Source of the DNA: Sulfopaludibacter sp035606355
GTDB taxonomy: Bacteria > Acidobacteriota > Terriglobia > Bryobacterales > Bryobacteraceae
Assembly: GCA_035606355.1 (NCBI GenBank)
Contig: DATNFO010000047.1
Location: 21,377 to 85,376 of the forward strand
Length of the DNA: 64,000 bases
Direction of reading: 5' to 3'
The stretch's first letter is position 1; the number at the start of each line of letters is the position of its first letter. The position numbers were made by a program, and so were the translations under genes. Positions 33,001-42,059 of the stretch are shown one piece after another. Under the pieces are notes generated by a model. The model did not search any database, had not been told where the DNA came from, and saw only the letters and a program-made list of their open reading frames with translations.

Positions 33001-34244
33001 CCACTTTCGGTTCCCTCGGCGATCTTTTCCCTTACCTCGCCATCGGAATCGAACTGAAGCGCCGCGGCCACGCTGTCACCATCGCCTCGTCTCCCGTTTA
33101 TGCCGCTCGCGTCGCCGAAAACGGCCTCGATTTTCATCCCGTGCGTCCTGACCTGGACCCCACCGACAGGAAATTGCTCGCAGAAGTGATGGACGCGCGC
33201 CGCGGCACCGAGCGCGTGCTGCGATTCCTGAGCCAGGCCGTGCGCCAATCCTACGAAGACACGCTTCCGGCGGTACAGCGTGCCGACATTGTACTGACGC
33301 ACCCGATCACGTTCGGCTCGGTGCTCGCGGCGGAAAAGGCCGGCGTGCCGTGGGTCTCATCCGTGCTTGCGCCCATCTCCTTTCTCTCGGCGCACGATCC
33401 GCCTGTGCCGTCGTACTCCGCGTGGATTTTAAAGGCGCGCCGTTTCGGACCGGGCGCCATGCGTGCCGTTTGGAATCTTGGCAAGACAGCCACGCGTCCA
33501 TGGCTGCGTGAAGTCGTGGAATTGCGGCGCGAGCTCGGCCTGCCCGCCGATGTGCATCCTCTGTTCGGAGGGTCGGATTCTCCGATCCGCATCCTCGCGC
33601 TGTTTTCGAAATACCTTGCCGAACCGCAGCCCGATTGGCCGCCTCAAGCGGTGGTCACCGGTTTCCCATTCTACGATCGCGGAGAGGCGCCGTCGCCGGA
33701 ACTCGAGAAGTTCCTCGCAGGCGGTCCGCCGCCGGTGGTGTTCACGCTTGGGTCGTCAGCGGTTGAAGTCGCCGGCGCGTTTTATCGGGAGAGCATCGAA
33801 GCGGTAGGGCAAATCGGGGCGCGCGCGATCCTGATGGTGGGTCGCGGACCGCAGGATCTGCCGCCGAAGCTTCCGGACACCGTTCTCGCGCTCACCTACG
33901 CGCCGCATACCGCCGTGATGCCGCGCGGCGCGGCGACGGTGCATCAGGGCGGCATCGGCACTACGGCGCAGGCCATGCGCGCGGGCAAACCGATGCTGGT
34001 GGTGCCGTTCGGCCACGATCAGTTCGATAATGCCAACCGTGTGAAACGTCTCGGCGTCGCCGAAACGCTAAACCGCAGGCGCTACTCGGCAGACCGCGTG
34101 GCGCCGGTGCTTCGGCGGCTGCTCACCACGACCTCATACGCTCAGGCGGCCGCGGAACTCGGTGCGTGCGTGCACACGGAAACCGGAGCGGCCACCGCGG
34201 CGGAGGCCATCGAACAAGCTCTGGAATCGCGCCATTCGTTATAA
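32982..34244 (+). CDS. GT1-family glycosyltransferase (UGT/MGT-like)
   Basis: This 420-residue GT-B enzyme resembles macrolide and rhamnolipid glycosyltransferases. The acceptor domain opens AHILLTTFGSLGDLFPYLAIG, with the family GSxGD motif. The donor domain carries VVFTLGSSAVEVAG and the nucleotide-sugar signature HQGGIGTTAQAMRAGKPMLVVPFGHDQFDNA. It would transfer a sugar to a small lipophilic or aglycone acceptor, as in rhamnolipid or sterol-glycoside pathways; the acceptor is unknown. It overlaps the aminotransferase gene by 19 bases and is followed by malate dehydrogenase after 38 bases. No other secondary-metabolite genes adjoin it. Confidence 0.9.
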   Translation: MAHILLTTFGSLGDLFPYLAIGIELKRRGHAVTIASSPVYAARVAENGLDFHPVRPDLDPTDRKLLAEVMDARRGTERVLRFLSQAVRQSYEDTLPAVQRADIVLTHPITFGSVLAAEKAGVPWVSSVLAPISFLSAHDPPVPSYSAWILKARRFGPGAMRAVWNLGKTATRPWLREVVELRRELGLPADVHPLFGGSDSPIRILALFSKYLAEPQPDWPPQAVVTGFPFYDRGEAPSPELEKFLAGGPPPVVFTLGSSAVEVAGAFYRESIEAVGQIGARAILMVGRGPQDLPPKLPDTVLALTYAPHTAVMPRGAATVHQGGIGTTAQAMRAGKPMLVVPFGHDQFDNANRVKRLGVAETLNRRRYSADRVAPVLRRLLTTTSYAQAAAELGACVHTETGAATAAEAIEQALESRHSL

Positions 34245-34282
34245 TCAGTTCGTCAAATCCGACCCAAATCAAGGAGCTTGCT

Positions 34283-35215
34283 TTGCGAAAGAAAGTTACG
34301 GTTGTAGGCGCTGGAAACGTAGGCGCGAACTGCGCCTTGCGTGTTGCCGAAAAGGAACTCGCCGATGTCGTGCTGGTGGACGTAGTGGAAGGCGTTCCGC
34401 AGGGAAAAGGACTGGACCTGTTGCAGTCCGGCCCTGTGCAGGGCTATGACGTGATGCTGACGGGCGCGAACGATTACGAGCCCACCGCGAATTCCGATGT
34501 CGCCATCATCACCGCCGGGTTTCCGCGTAAACCGGGAATGAGCCGCGACGATTTGCTGCTTGCGAATTACGATATCGTCCGCGCGGCCACCGAGCAGATT
34601 GCGAAATACTCGCCGAACTGCATCATCATCGTGGTCACCAATCCGCTGGATGCGATGGCGCAGGCCGCGTACTGGGTTTCCAAGTTCAGCAAGAATCGCG
34701 TGGTAGGCATGGCCGGCGTGCTGGATAGCGCCCGCTTCCGCACGTTCATCGCGCAGGAGCTAAAGGTGAGCGTGGACAACGTGACCGGCGTCGTGATGGG
34801 CGGCCATGGAGATACGATGGTGCCGCTGGTCCGCCTCAGCAACGTGTCGGGCATTCCGCTGACGGAGTTGATGGACCAGGCGACGCTCGACCGGATCGTC
34901 GACCGCACGCGCAACGGCGGAGCGGAAATCGTGAAGTACCTGAAAACAGGCAGCGCGTATTACGCTCCTTCAGCCGCCGCGGTGGAAATGGCGGAATCGA
35001 TACTGAAGGATAAAAAGAAGGTGCTGCCCTGCGCTGCGCTGCTGGAAGGCGAGTATGGCATCAACGGTCTGTTCGTCGGCGTGCCCGTGAAGTTGGGCGC
35101 GCGCGGCATCGAGCAGATCTACGAAATCAAGCTGACCAGCGAAGAGCAGGCGATGCTCAAGAAGAGCGCCGATTCGGTTCAGGAGTTGGTAGACGTCATG
35201 AAGAGCAAACAGTAG
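34283..35215 (+). CDS. mdh: Malate dehydrogenase
   Basis: This TCA-cycle enzyme interconverts malate and oxaloacetate with NAD. The 310-residue protein belongs to the LDH-like MDH group: GxGxxG at 9-14, the malate-specifying Arg in AGFPRKPGMSRDDLL (R82 in place of the Gln of lactate dehydrogenases), Asp/Arg in GVLDSARFR, and the catalytic His H175 in VMGGHGDTMVPL. The start is TTG 34283, supported by an AAGGAG site at 34271-34276 and by the family N-terminus (RKKVTVVGAGNVG). An upstream frame reaching 34166 overlaps the glycosyltransferase and is not used. A long hairpin repeat follows the stop. Confidence 0.96.
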   Translation: MRKKVTVVGAGNVGANCALRVAEKELADVVLVDVVEGVPQGKGLDLLQSGPVQGYDVMLTGANDYEPTANSDVAIITAGFPRKPGMSRDDLLLANYDIVRAATEQIAKYSPNCIIIVVTNPLDAMAQAAYWVSKFSKNRVVGMAGVLDSARFRTFIAQELKVSVDNVTGVVMGGHGDTMVPLVRLSNVSGIPLTELMDQATLDRIVDRTRNGGAEIVKYLKTGSAYYAPSAAAVEMAESILKDKKKVLPCAALLEGEYGINGLFVGVPVKLGARGIEQIYEIKLTSEEQAMLKKSADSVQELVDVMKSKQ

Positions 35216-35231
35216 CAGGCGCGGCATCGCT

Positions 35232-35325
35232 TCTCACCGCGGAGACGCAGAGGGCGCGGAGAGGACACAGGGATTTCAGTTTTCTCTGTGTCCTCCCGCT
35301 TTTCTCTGCGCCTCCGTGGTGAACT
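35232..35325. repeat. Long imperfect palindrome (TCACC-CGGAG-CGCAGAG type) after mdh
   Basis: The left arm TCACCGCGGAGACGCAGAG (from 35234) pairs with the right arm CTCTGCGCCTCCGTGGTGA (to 35322). Inside, AGGACACAGGGA pairs with TCTCTGTGTCCT. The full element is about 94 bases and lies between mdh and the convergent hydrolase gene. Elements with this CACCACGGAGGCGCAGAG core are dispersed in many bacterial genomes and may be MITE-like; here it may also terminate both transcripts. Confidence 0.7.
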
Positions 35326-35352
35326 GACACTGCCCAACGAACGGACACATCC

Positions 35353-37455
35353 CTAAAACCCGAAATCGAACGGCAGCACACCTGGCACCTGGAACAATTT
35401 CGTGCCGAATAGCAACGCGGACAGCACGTTCGGATCCGGAACCGTCGCACCTCCCGACGCGAAGAAGCCGGCCACTTGCCCCTGTGCATCCAGGCTGATC
35501 GCCAGTCCATTCAACCCCGGCAACTGAATTCCCGAGCCGCCGAGACTCACGAACAATTCGAAGAATGGATGCGGGTCCGCAGGCAGCGTGGGGTCCAGTT
35601 TGCGCGCTACGTCGTGCCGATACTCCCAACTGTGCGATTGCAGCCCCGCCGCGCGAATGAGCCCGCTGTTGCCAGGGTTGGTGACCGTCATGTCGCCGCG
35701 CGCGAACTGCACCAGCACCGGACCAGGCGCCACACCCGGCAACGGCGAGAGCTTCAGGTGCGGCGCGTACGCCATAGGGTCGCCCGGCATACCGAGCCAC
35801 TCCAGGTTTTCAAACACGTTTTGAATCGCGATGGCGCCGGGCACGGTGGTCACGTGCGGAGGATTTCCGGGCAGCACGTAGTCTTCGTTGTACGCCGCCC
35901 CCTGATTCAGCAGCGACGGCGACCTCTGCGAGAGCACCTGCACGCTGAGCGACCGATATGCGGGGCTCCAGCGCGCAATATCCACCGTGCTCGCGCCGCC
36001 TACGATCAGCGCACTGGCGCGGACAGCCGGTTCCACGGCGACCAGCATCGTACCGTAGTTGGCGCCGAGCGAATCGCCCGCATAATAAATCTGCGAGCCG
36101 TCCAGATCGGGTTTGCCGTCGCCGTCGAGATCGATGCCCTGCCGGATCGCGCGGATCAACTGCATTAGGTCCACCACGGTCTGCCGGAAGCAATCGCGCG
36201 TGCCGTACGCAATCGGCGTTGTCAGCGCACAGCCTTCGTTCGATTCGATCGTGCCATCGCCATTCACGTCCACGCCGCGACCCATGGCGTTCACCGTCGT
36301 GCTGTTCCCCTGCGCATCCGTGAACGTCACGGAGCTGAGTGGACCGAAGCCGTGGCCGACAGCATCGATGGCGATGGTCGCCAGTCCTGCACGCGCCAGC
36401 GTGGGCGCTGCCGCAGTCGGACCGCCGAAGCGGCTGTCGCCGAAGCCGTGTCCGAACACCACCACCGGGTATCCGTTCGGCGGCTTCGGGGTGGAAGGCA
36501 GCAGTGCGTTGAAGCCAACCTGCACGCGCGCGTCCGGCACTGCGAGGCCGGGGTTTGTCGGCGAGGGCGGAATCGACAGATCGGCCGCCAAGAAAAGCGG
36601 CGATTCAAAGGACCCGATCACCAGGCGGTCCAGGCCACCCAAGATTGTCGAGTTGACGGGCAGCGACAGGTCCTCAAACGCCGGGGGATTCGTGCCGGTT
36701 TGCTCATGCAGCGTGATACCCGCGATGTCCGCGACGCGAAAGGTGCTCTGCGGCTGCGCCAGCATCACGACTGGCGGGACATACGGCAGGATTGCGCGCG
36801 CCCGCTCCAGCCAACCGGTCGCGCTCATCGTAGTGAATACGGACGCCGCCGCGATGTGCTGCGCGCTGAGAGGCACAACGGAAATCGCGCGCGCCAGAGC
36901 CTGGCAGTATGCCGACGAATCGGCGAGGCACGCCTGGTAGGCAGAGCTTGCCGTCACCGGAGCGCCGCTCGTGTCCAGAACGGAATCGGTAACCAAGACC
37001 GCGTAACGCCGGTGCTGATCCAGCGCGGAAAACGGCTTCGCGTAGGCGGTGTTCGTCGCGGGATCGTAGATCACCTGATCCACTGGAATCATCTGCCCCA
37101 CCTGATGGACGCCGGGCTCATCCTGCGACAGATTGTCGAGCGCGACATAGACCAGTCCGCCGGCCAGCGTTGCCGGATTGATGGGTCCTGAGAAGCGCAC
37201 GCGCATGCGGGCACGGATGCTGAAGCCGTCCATCTGGTCGAGCAAGCCGCCCTCCTGACACGCTGTGTACTGCGTGTCGCACGAAGGCACGGGCATGTCG
37301 ATGCGAATACCGGTCTTCTGCAGGGGATCGCTAATCGTCAGAGTATCGGAAGGAAAAGGACCGGTGGAGGGATCGGAGGGAGCGAAGAGAACCGAAGTGC
37401 CTGCAAAGCCGGTGAGAACGGAAACGAGTAACAACGTCCAGGAACAGTAGCGCAC
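35353..37455 (-). CDS. Large secreted alpha/beta-hydrolase (virulence-factor-lipase-like)
   Basis: This 700-residue exported protein resembles the VolA-type lipases. A signal peptide (about 1-20) precedes a roughly 300-residue N-terminal beta-rich part with an Ig-like segment (RMRVRFSGPINPATLAGGL). The alpha/beta-hydrolase core has the oxyanion strand VVVFGHGFGD and the nucleophile elbow YAGDSLGANYG (Ser of GDSLG). Two EF-hand-like calcium loops are visible, DVNGDGTIESNEG and DLDGDGKPDLDG. The acid and His of the triad lie in the C-terminal region, which is not clearly assigned; SHSWEYRHDVA may hold the His. It is likely a secreted esterase or phospholipase. It ends in the aromatic DFGF. Confidence 0.82.
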   Translation of the reverse strand: MRYCSWTLLLVSVLTGFAGTSVLFAPSDPSTGPFPSDTLTISDPLQKTGIRIDMPVPSCDTQYTACQEGGLLDQMDGFSIRARMRVRFSGPINPATLAGGLVYVALDNLSQDEPGVHQVGQMIPVDQVIYDPATNTAYAKPFSALDQHRRYAVLVTDSVLDTSGAPVTASSAYQACLADSSAYCQALARAISVVPLSAQHIAAASVFTTMSATGWLERARAILPYVPPVVMLAQPQSTFRVADIAGITLHEQTGTNPPAFEDLSLPVNSTILGGLDRLVIGSFESPLFLAADLSIPPSPTNPGLAVPDARVQVGFNALLPSTPKPPNGYPVVVFGHGFGDSRFGGPTAAAPTLARAGLATIAIDAVGHGFGPLSSVTFTDAQGNSTTVNAMGRGVDVNGDGTIESNEGCALTTPIAYGTRDCFRQTVVDLMQLIRAIRQGIDLDGDGKPDLDGSQIYYAGDSLGANYGTMLVAVEPAVRASALIVGGASTVDIARWSPAYRSLSVQVLSQRSPSLLNQGAAYNEDYVLPGNPPHVTTVPGAIAIQNVFENLEWLGMPGDPMAYAPHLKLSPLPGVAPGPVLVQFARGDMTVTNPGNSGLIRAAGLQSHSWEYRHDVARKLDPTLPADPHPFFELFVSLGGSGIQLPGLNGLAISLDAQGQVAGFFASGGATVPDPNVLSALLFGTKLFQVPGVLPFDFGF

Positions 37456-37528
37456 TCCAGAATGATATCGAATGACGCCGGCCGGCGCGTTCGATCAGAA
37501 CGGCGCCGGCCACGGCCCATCGTCGAGA

Positions 37529-38170
37529 TTACTTTCCGCGGCCGCTTGGCCTGGGTTCCAGTGCCCACTTCGGACGCGGGGTCCCGGGAGCCTCCGGCGC
37601 AGGCTGCGGCGGAGCTTCCGCTTCCAGTTTCTTCCACTGGTCCGCGGTCAGCACGCGCCGGATGCCGAACAGGAATCGCGCGTTGGCCTTTTCGAGTTCC
37701 GCGCGCGCCTGCGCTACTTTGTCGATCTGCGCCAGAATCTTCGTCTCATCAGGCTGGTCAGCGCCAACCAGGGGCTCCATGATGGCTTCTTCCTTCTGCA
37801 GCGCTGCGTTCAAGTCGATCAGCCGCAGGCGATTCTGCTGAAAAATATCGTCCATGCGCTTCTTCTGATCGGCCGTCAGCGAGAGCTTCTGGGCCATGTC
37901 CGGGTTGGTCCACCAGCGGCCGCGCGGTCCCAGCACCCGGTCGAGTTCAGGGCGACCCGGCCGCGGCGGCGGAGGCATTTCGCCGATTCGTCCGCGACCT
38001 TCATCAGCCCCGAGTCTGCGCGGCCTCGGGGCACCAGGAGGTGGAGGTGGCGGCTCAGGACGGCCCTGCCCATCGTGCTGCCCAGGCGGCGGAGGCGGCG
38101 GACCTTGTTGATCTGGCGGCTGCGCGATAGCAAGCGCGGACGCCGCGGCAAATACGAGTGCGAGTTTCAT
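37529..38170 (-). CDS. Spy/CpxP-like periplasmic protein (LTxxQ repeat)
   Basis: This 213-residue exported protein has a short signal peptide (MKLALVFAAASALAIAQ) and a Pro-rich low-complexity region at about 20-75. A four-helix Spy/CpxP-like domain follows, with LSLTADQKKRMDDIF and VLTADQWKKLEAE (LTxxQ motifs). Such proteins are ATP-independent chaperones or sensors of envelope stress and metals. It is the last gene of the sigma/anti-sigma/Spy unit, two bases after the anti-sigma stop, consistent with a small envelope-stress regulon. Pro/Arg-rich ends make the mature core about 110 residues. Confidence 0.85.
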   Translation of the reverse strand: MKLALVFAAASALAIAQPPDQQGPPPPPPGQHDGQGRPEPPPPPPGAPRPRRLGADEGRGRIGEMPPPPRPGRPELDRVLGPRGRWWTNPDMAQKLSLTADQKKRMDDIFQQNRLRLIDLNAALQKEEAIMEPLVGADQPDETKILAQIDKVAQARAELEKANARFLFGIRRVLTADQWKKLEAEAPPQPAPEAPGTPRPKWALEPRPSGRGK

Positions 38171-38172
38171 TA

Positions 38173-38661
38173 TCAGTTTCCTTGTTGTGAGCGTTGGGGG
38201 TTCCCTCTTCGATTCGGCCGCGCCATCAGCGCGACCAGCGGCTCCATAGGAGCCGGGACCGCTCGCGAAATCTCGTAATCCACTTCCTGCAAGAGCAGTG
38301 AATCGGCACGCGCCGCTTTCGCAGCTTCAGCCGCTGCTTCCGCCTGCCGGCGTTCCTGCGCGCTGCGGTACAACGGCACAGCCGTCGTCAGGACCAGCAC
38401 TGCCGCGGCCGCGGCCGCCCAACGCAGCGACGGTATCCGGAATCCGCGCGATTCGGCGGGCGACCAACCCGCCGGCGCCGCTTCCCCGCCCTGCGATTCA
38501 CTGAATTCGACCGCCGCGGCGCGAAAATCGCGGAGAGTCGCCGATAGCCGCTGCACTTGTTCCCTGCACTCGGCGCACTCGCGCGCGTGCGCTTCCATTT
38601 CGGCCGTTGCGTCGCCGCACAGCCACGAATCCACCTGTCGACCAGTCAGGTGCGCCTTCAT
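38173..38661 (-). CDS. Anti-sigma factor with zinc-finger N-terminus
   Basis: This 162-residue membrane protein would sequester the co-transcribed ECF sigma factor. Its cytoplasmic N-terminus has a zf-HC2/ZAS pattern (H25, C29, C32 in EAHARECAECREQ, with C15 as the likely extra ligand). A single membrane helix follows (LRWAAAAAAVLVLTTAVPLY, about 80-97), then a short Ala/Glu-rich periplasmic tail (RAVPAPMEPLVAL). Its ATG at 38661 overlaps the sigma gene's stop as ATGA, so it is translationally coupled. Regulated proteolysis would release the sigma factor; the tail is too short for a large sensor domain, and the Spy-like protein downstream may be the ligand-binding part. Confidence 0.88.
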   Translation of the reverse strand: MKAHLTGRQVDSWLCGDATAEMEAHARECAECREQVQRLSATLRDFRAAAVEFSESQGGEAAPAGWSPAESRGFRIPSLRWAAAAAAVLVLTTAVPLYRSAQERRQAEAAAEAAKAARADSLLLQEVDYEISRAVPAPMEPLVALMARPNRRGNPQRSQQGN

Positions 38662-39209
38662 TGCATTCCTCCGCTCCGCTCGCGCACTGCTTGCAGCGCA
38701 CGAAATAGATGCGTCTTCACCGTGCCTTCGGCCATGCCCGTGGCCGCCGCAATCTCCAACAAATCCATTTCTTCCACGAATCGCAACAGGAACACCGTGC
38801 GCTGCCGCTCGGGCAACCACCGCGTAGTTTTCCATACCGCAGCCACGCGCTCTCGATCAATCGCGCGAGCCTCGGCCGACGCGCTGCGGTCGGCGACCCA
38901 CGCCGCATCGGCCGGATCCACAAGCTGCGATGCACGCCACCAGAACCGCAGACGCCGTGCGCGCGCATGGTCGCGAACCAGGTTTACCGCGATCCGAAGC
39001 AGCCAGGTCGAAACCAAAGCTTCCCCGCGAAAACGGTCGCGGCTCCGCCAAGCGCGCACGAAGCAATCCTGTGTTACGGTCGCCGCCGCATCGGCATCGC
39101 GCAGCGACACCAACACGAAGCGGAATACGCGCGCCCAGTGTTCCCGCACGACGGAATCGAAATCGTCCAACTCGCCCGCCCGGGTCGCCAGCACCTCGGC
39201 AGCATCCAT
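38658..39209 (-). CDS. ECF-family RNA polymerase sigma factor
   Basis: This 183-residue sigma factor has a sigma-2 domain at about 20-88 (FDSVVREHWARVFRFVLV, then VTQDCFVRAWRSRDRFRGEAL) and a sigma-4 helix-turn-helix at about 125-178 (WLPERQRTVFLLRFVEEMDLLEIAAATGMAEGTVKTHLFRAL). There is no C-terminal extension. It is the first gene of a three-gene operon with its anti-sigma factor and a Spy-like protein, which points to envelope stress. An autoregulatory promoter would sit in the 92-bp gap with the divergent gene at 39302; I could not identify the -35/-10 for this class by eye. Confidence 0.92.
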   Translation of the reverse strand: MDAAEVLATRAGELDDFDSVVREHWARVFRFVLVSLRDADAAATVTQDCFVRAWRSRDRFRGEALVSTWLLRIAVNLVRDHARARRLRFWWRASQLVDPADAAWVADRSASAEARAIDRERVAAVWKTTRWLPERQRTVFLLRFVEEMDLLEIAAATGMAEGTVKTHLFRALQAVRERSGGMQ

Positions 39210-39301
39210 TCACCCGGTATAGACGACCGGGTGAGGGCTAGGGTTTACTCGGCCGCGAACTTTATTTGAAAGGAAGTTCCGCTCCGAGGCATACTCCGGG
39301 C

Positions 39302-39709
39302 ATGAGAGCCTTTGCCTGCCTTTTCCTCGGTCTGTGCTGTGCCGCTATCGCACAAGAGACGGACCGGCCGGCGATTGAACGTACCATCGCCAACCTCAAC
39401 GATTCGGTCCGGCGCAACGCACAGTTCACGCCCGATGCCGATGGACGGGCGGAACTGGACGCGGCGCTGCGTCCCACCACCGCGATTCCGCATTCCGATC
39501 AGCCGATGAGCGAGCAGTGGCCCTTTCCTCCCAGTTCGGCGCGCGTTCGCTGCACGCGCGTTCGACTCCTGACCGCCGACGTAGCGCTCGCCGATGGCGT
39601 AGCCGGCCCGCATCAGTTGCTCTTCGTCATGAAAAAAGCGGACGGCGCGTGGAAAATCGCGTCCGTCCGCTTCCTGAAAGACCAGAAAGAACCGCTGAAG
39701 GAGAAGTAG
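39302..39709 (+). CDS. Secreted small SnoaL/NTF2-like protein
   Basis: This 135-residue protein has a signal peptide (about 1-18, ...CAAIAQ) and an NTF2-like cone fold: the helical start DRPAIERTIANLNDSVRRNA, the strand pair TRVRLLTADVALADGVAG, and QLLFVMKKADGAWKIASVRFLKD at the end, which is typical of DUF4440/SnoaL-like secreted proteins. Members bind or hydrolyse small ligands; the role is unknown. It is divergent from the sigma operon and converges with the Gfo/Idh/MocA gene, with no gap between stop codons. ATG 39302 begins the signal peptide. Confidence 0.8.
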   Translation: MRAFACLFLGLCCAAIAQETDRPAIERTIANLNDSVRRNAQFTPDADGRAELDAALRPTTAIPHSDQPMSEQWPFPPSSARVRCTRVRLLTADVALADGVAGPHQLLFVMKKADGAWKIASVRFLKDQKEPLKEK

Positions 39710-40876
<1,167 letters not shown>

Positions 40877-40945
40877 GGTGTCCTTTCCCGGTACTGAACT
40901 CAGGTCTAATCTAACGCAAAAGTTGCTAGATTGGAATCACGCCTC

Positions 40946-41242
40946 ATGGTTGTCAGAATCCGATTCGGTAAGCGTCCCGACCCGAGTGAAAAGCGCCGTA
41001 AGAAGCAACGCATGGCCGTCACGGTAGCCGCATTTCTGACGCCTGCCGCGGTAATGGCGGCCGCGCTCGCGGCTTGGGGAATTGCCGCCGGAATGAATGT
41101 GGCGGGCCCGTTCGCCATCTCCGCGGGATTCTTCTCGCACTGGCAGGTCTGGCTGGCCGCCGCGGCCGCACTGCAAATCTGCGCCATACGGCTCAATCGC
41201 TACGCCAGGAACCGCGAGAGGGCGGCTTCGGCGAGCCAATGA
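40946..41242 (+). CDS. Small membrane protein of unknown function
   Basis: This 98-residue protein has a basic N-terminus (RFGKRPDPSEKRRKKQRM) followed by two probable membrane helices, VTVAAFLTPAAVMAAALAAW and HWQVWLAAAAALQICAIRL. No family is recognisable. It precedes the rhomboid gene by 23 bases and may share its promoter. ATG 40946 is preferred to an upstream TTG at 40931. Composition is consistent with a real short protein, but evidence beyond an open frame and charge distribution is limited. Confidence 0.6.
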   Translation: MVVRIRFGKRPDPSEKRRKKQRMAVTVAAFLTPAAVMAAALAAWGIAAGMNVAGPFAISAGFFSHWQVWLAAAAALQICAIRLNRYARNRERAASASQ

Positions 41243-41265
41243 TATTCTAACGGGTAGAGCCTCGC

Positions 41266-42000
41266 ATGCCGCGGACGTACCCCTACTCTACTCGGAGTTT
41301 CTATTCCGGCTACTTTCCCCCGGGAGTCAAGTGGCTGCTTATCGTCAATACGGCCATTTTTGTGCTGACGTATCTTCTGCCCGCATCGCTGCTGGGGCCG
41401 GAGGTGCTGCTGGAACTGGCTCCGGTCGCGGTGGTGTATCACCTTGCCATCTGGCAACTGTTCACCTACATGTTCCTCCATGCGGGGATCACGCACATCC
41501 TCTTCAACATGCTGGCGCTGTGGATGTTTGGGACGCCTCTGGAGCGGACGTGGGGCACGCGCCGCTTCCTCAAGTACTATTTTTATTGCGGCATCGCGGC
41601 GGGCGTTTGCGACGTCGGCCTGAACGCTCTTCTGGGGCATTGGGGGACGCGCACCGTTGGCGCCTCGGGGGCGATTTTCGGCCTGCTGCTCGCGTACGGC
41701 GTGCTCTTTCCGAATCAGACCGTACTGATGGGTTTCCTGTTTCCGATCAAGGCCAAGTATATGGTCATGATCTATGCGGGCATCGAAGTGCTTTTGTCAA
41801 TTGGCCCAAACACCGGAGTCAGCACCTTCGCGCATCTGGGCGGCATGGTCTTCGGCTACATCTATTTGAAAAGCAAGATGCCCCGGTTCGCGCTGCCGGA
41901 CTGGCGAGGCGCGTACAAGCAATGGAAACTTCAGCGCGCCAAGCGAAAATTCCAGGTATACATGCGCAAACACGGCCGCGGCGGTCCCTTCGTAAACTAG
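41266..42000 (+). CDS. Rhomboid-family intramembrane serine protease
   Basis: This 244-residue six-helix membrane protease cleaves within or near transmembrane segments. The diagnostic residues are present: GxSG in TVGASGAIFGLL with nucleophile S134, the catalytic His H190 in STFAHLGGMVFG, and the loop-1 HxxxN in THILFNMLALWMFG (H77, N81) supporting the oxyanion hole. A C-terminal basic cytoplasmic tail (QWKLQRAKRKFQVYMRKH) follows the last helix. It is a bacterial GlpG/AarA-like rhomboid without a cytoplasmic N-domain. Substrates are unknown. ATG 41266 is the natural start. Confidence 0.93.
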   Translation: MPRTYPYSTRSFYSGYFPPGVKWLLIVNTAIFVLTYLLPASLLGPEVLLELAPVAVVYHLAIWQLFTYMFLHAGITHILFNMLALWMFGTPLERTWGTRRFLKYYFYCGIAAGVCDVGLNALLGHWGTRTVGASGAIFGLLLAYGVLFPNQTVLMGFLFPIKAKYMVMIYAGIEVLLSIGPNTGVSTFAHLGGMVFGYIYLKSKMPRFALPDWRGAYKQWKLQRAKRKFQVYMRKHGRGGPFVN

Positions 42001-42059
42001 CGCTGCAACGGGCATCCCCCGGCATACGTCTCTGATATAGTTACCTCAGAAGTACGCCT

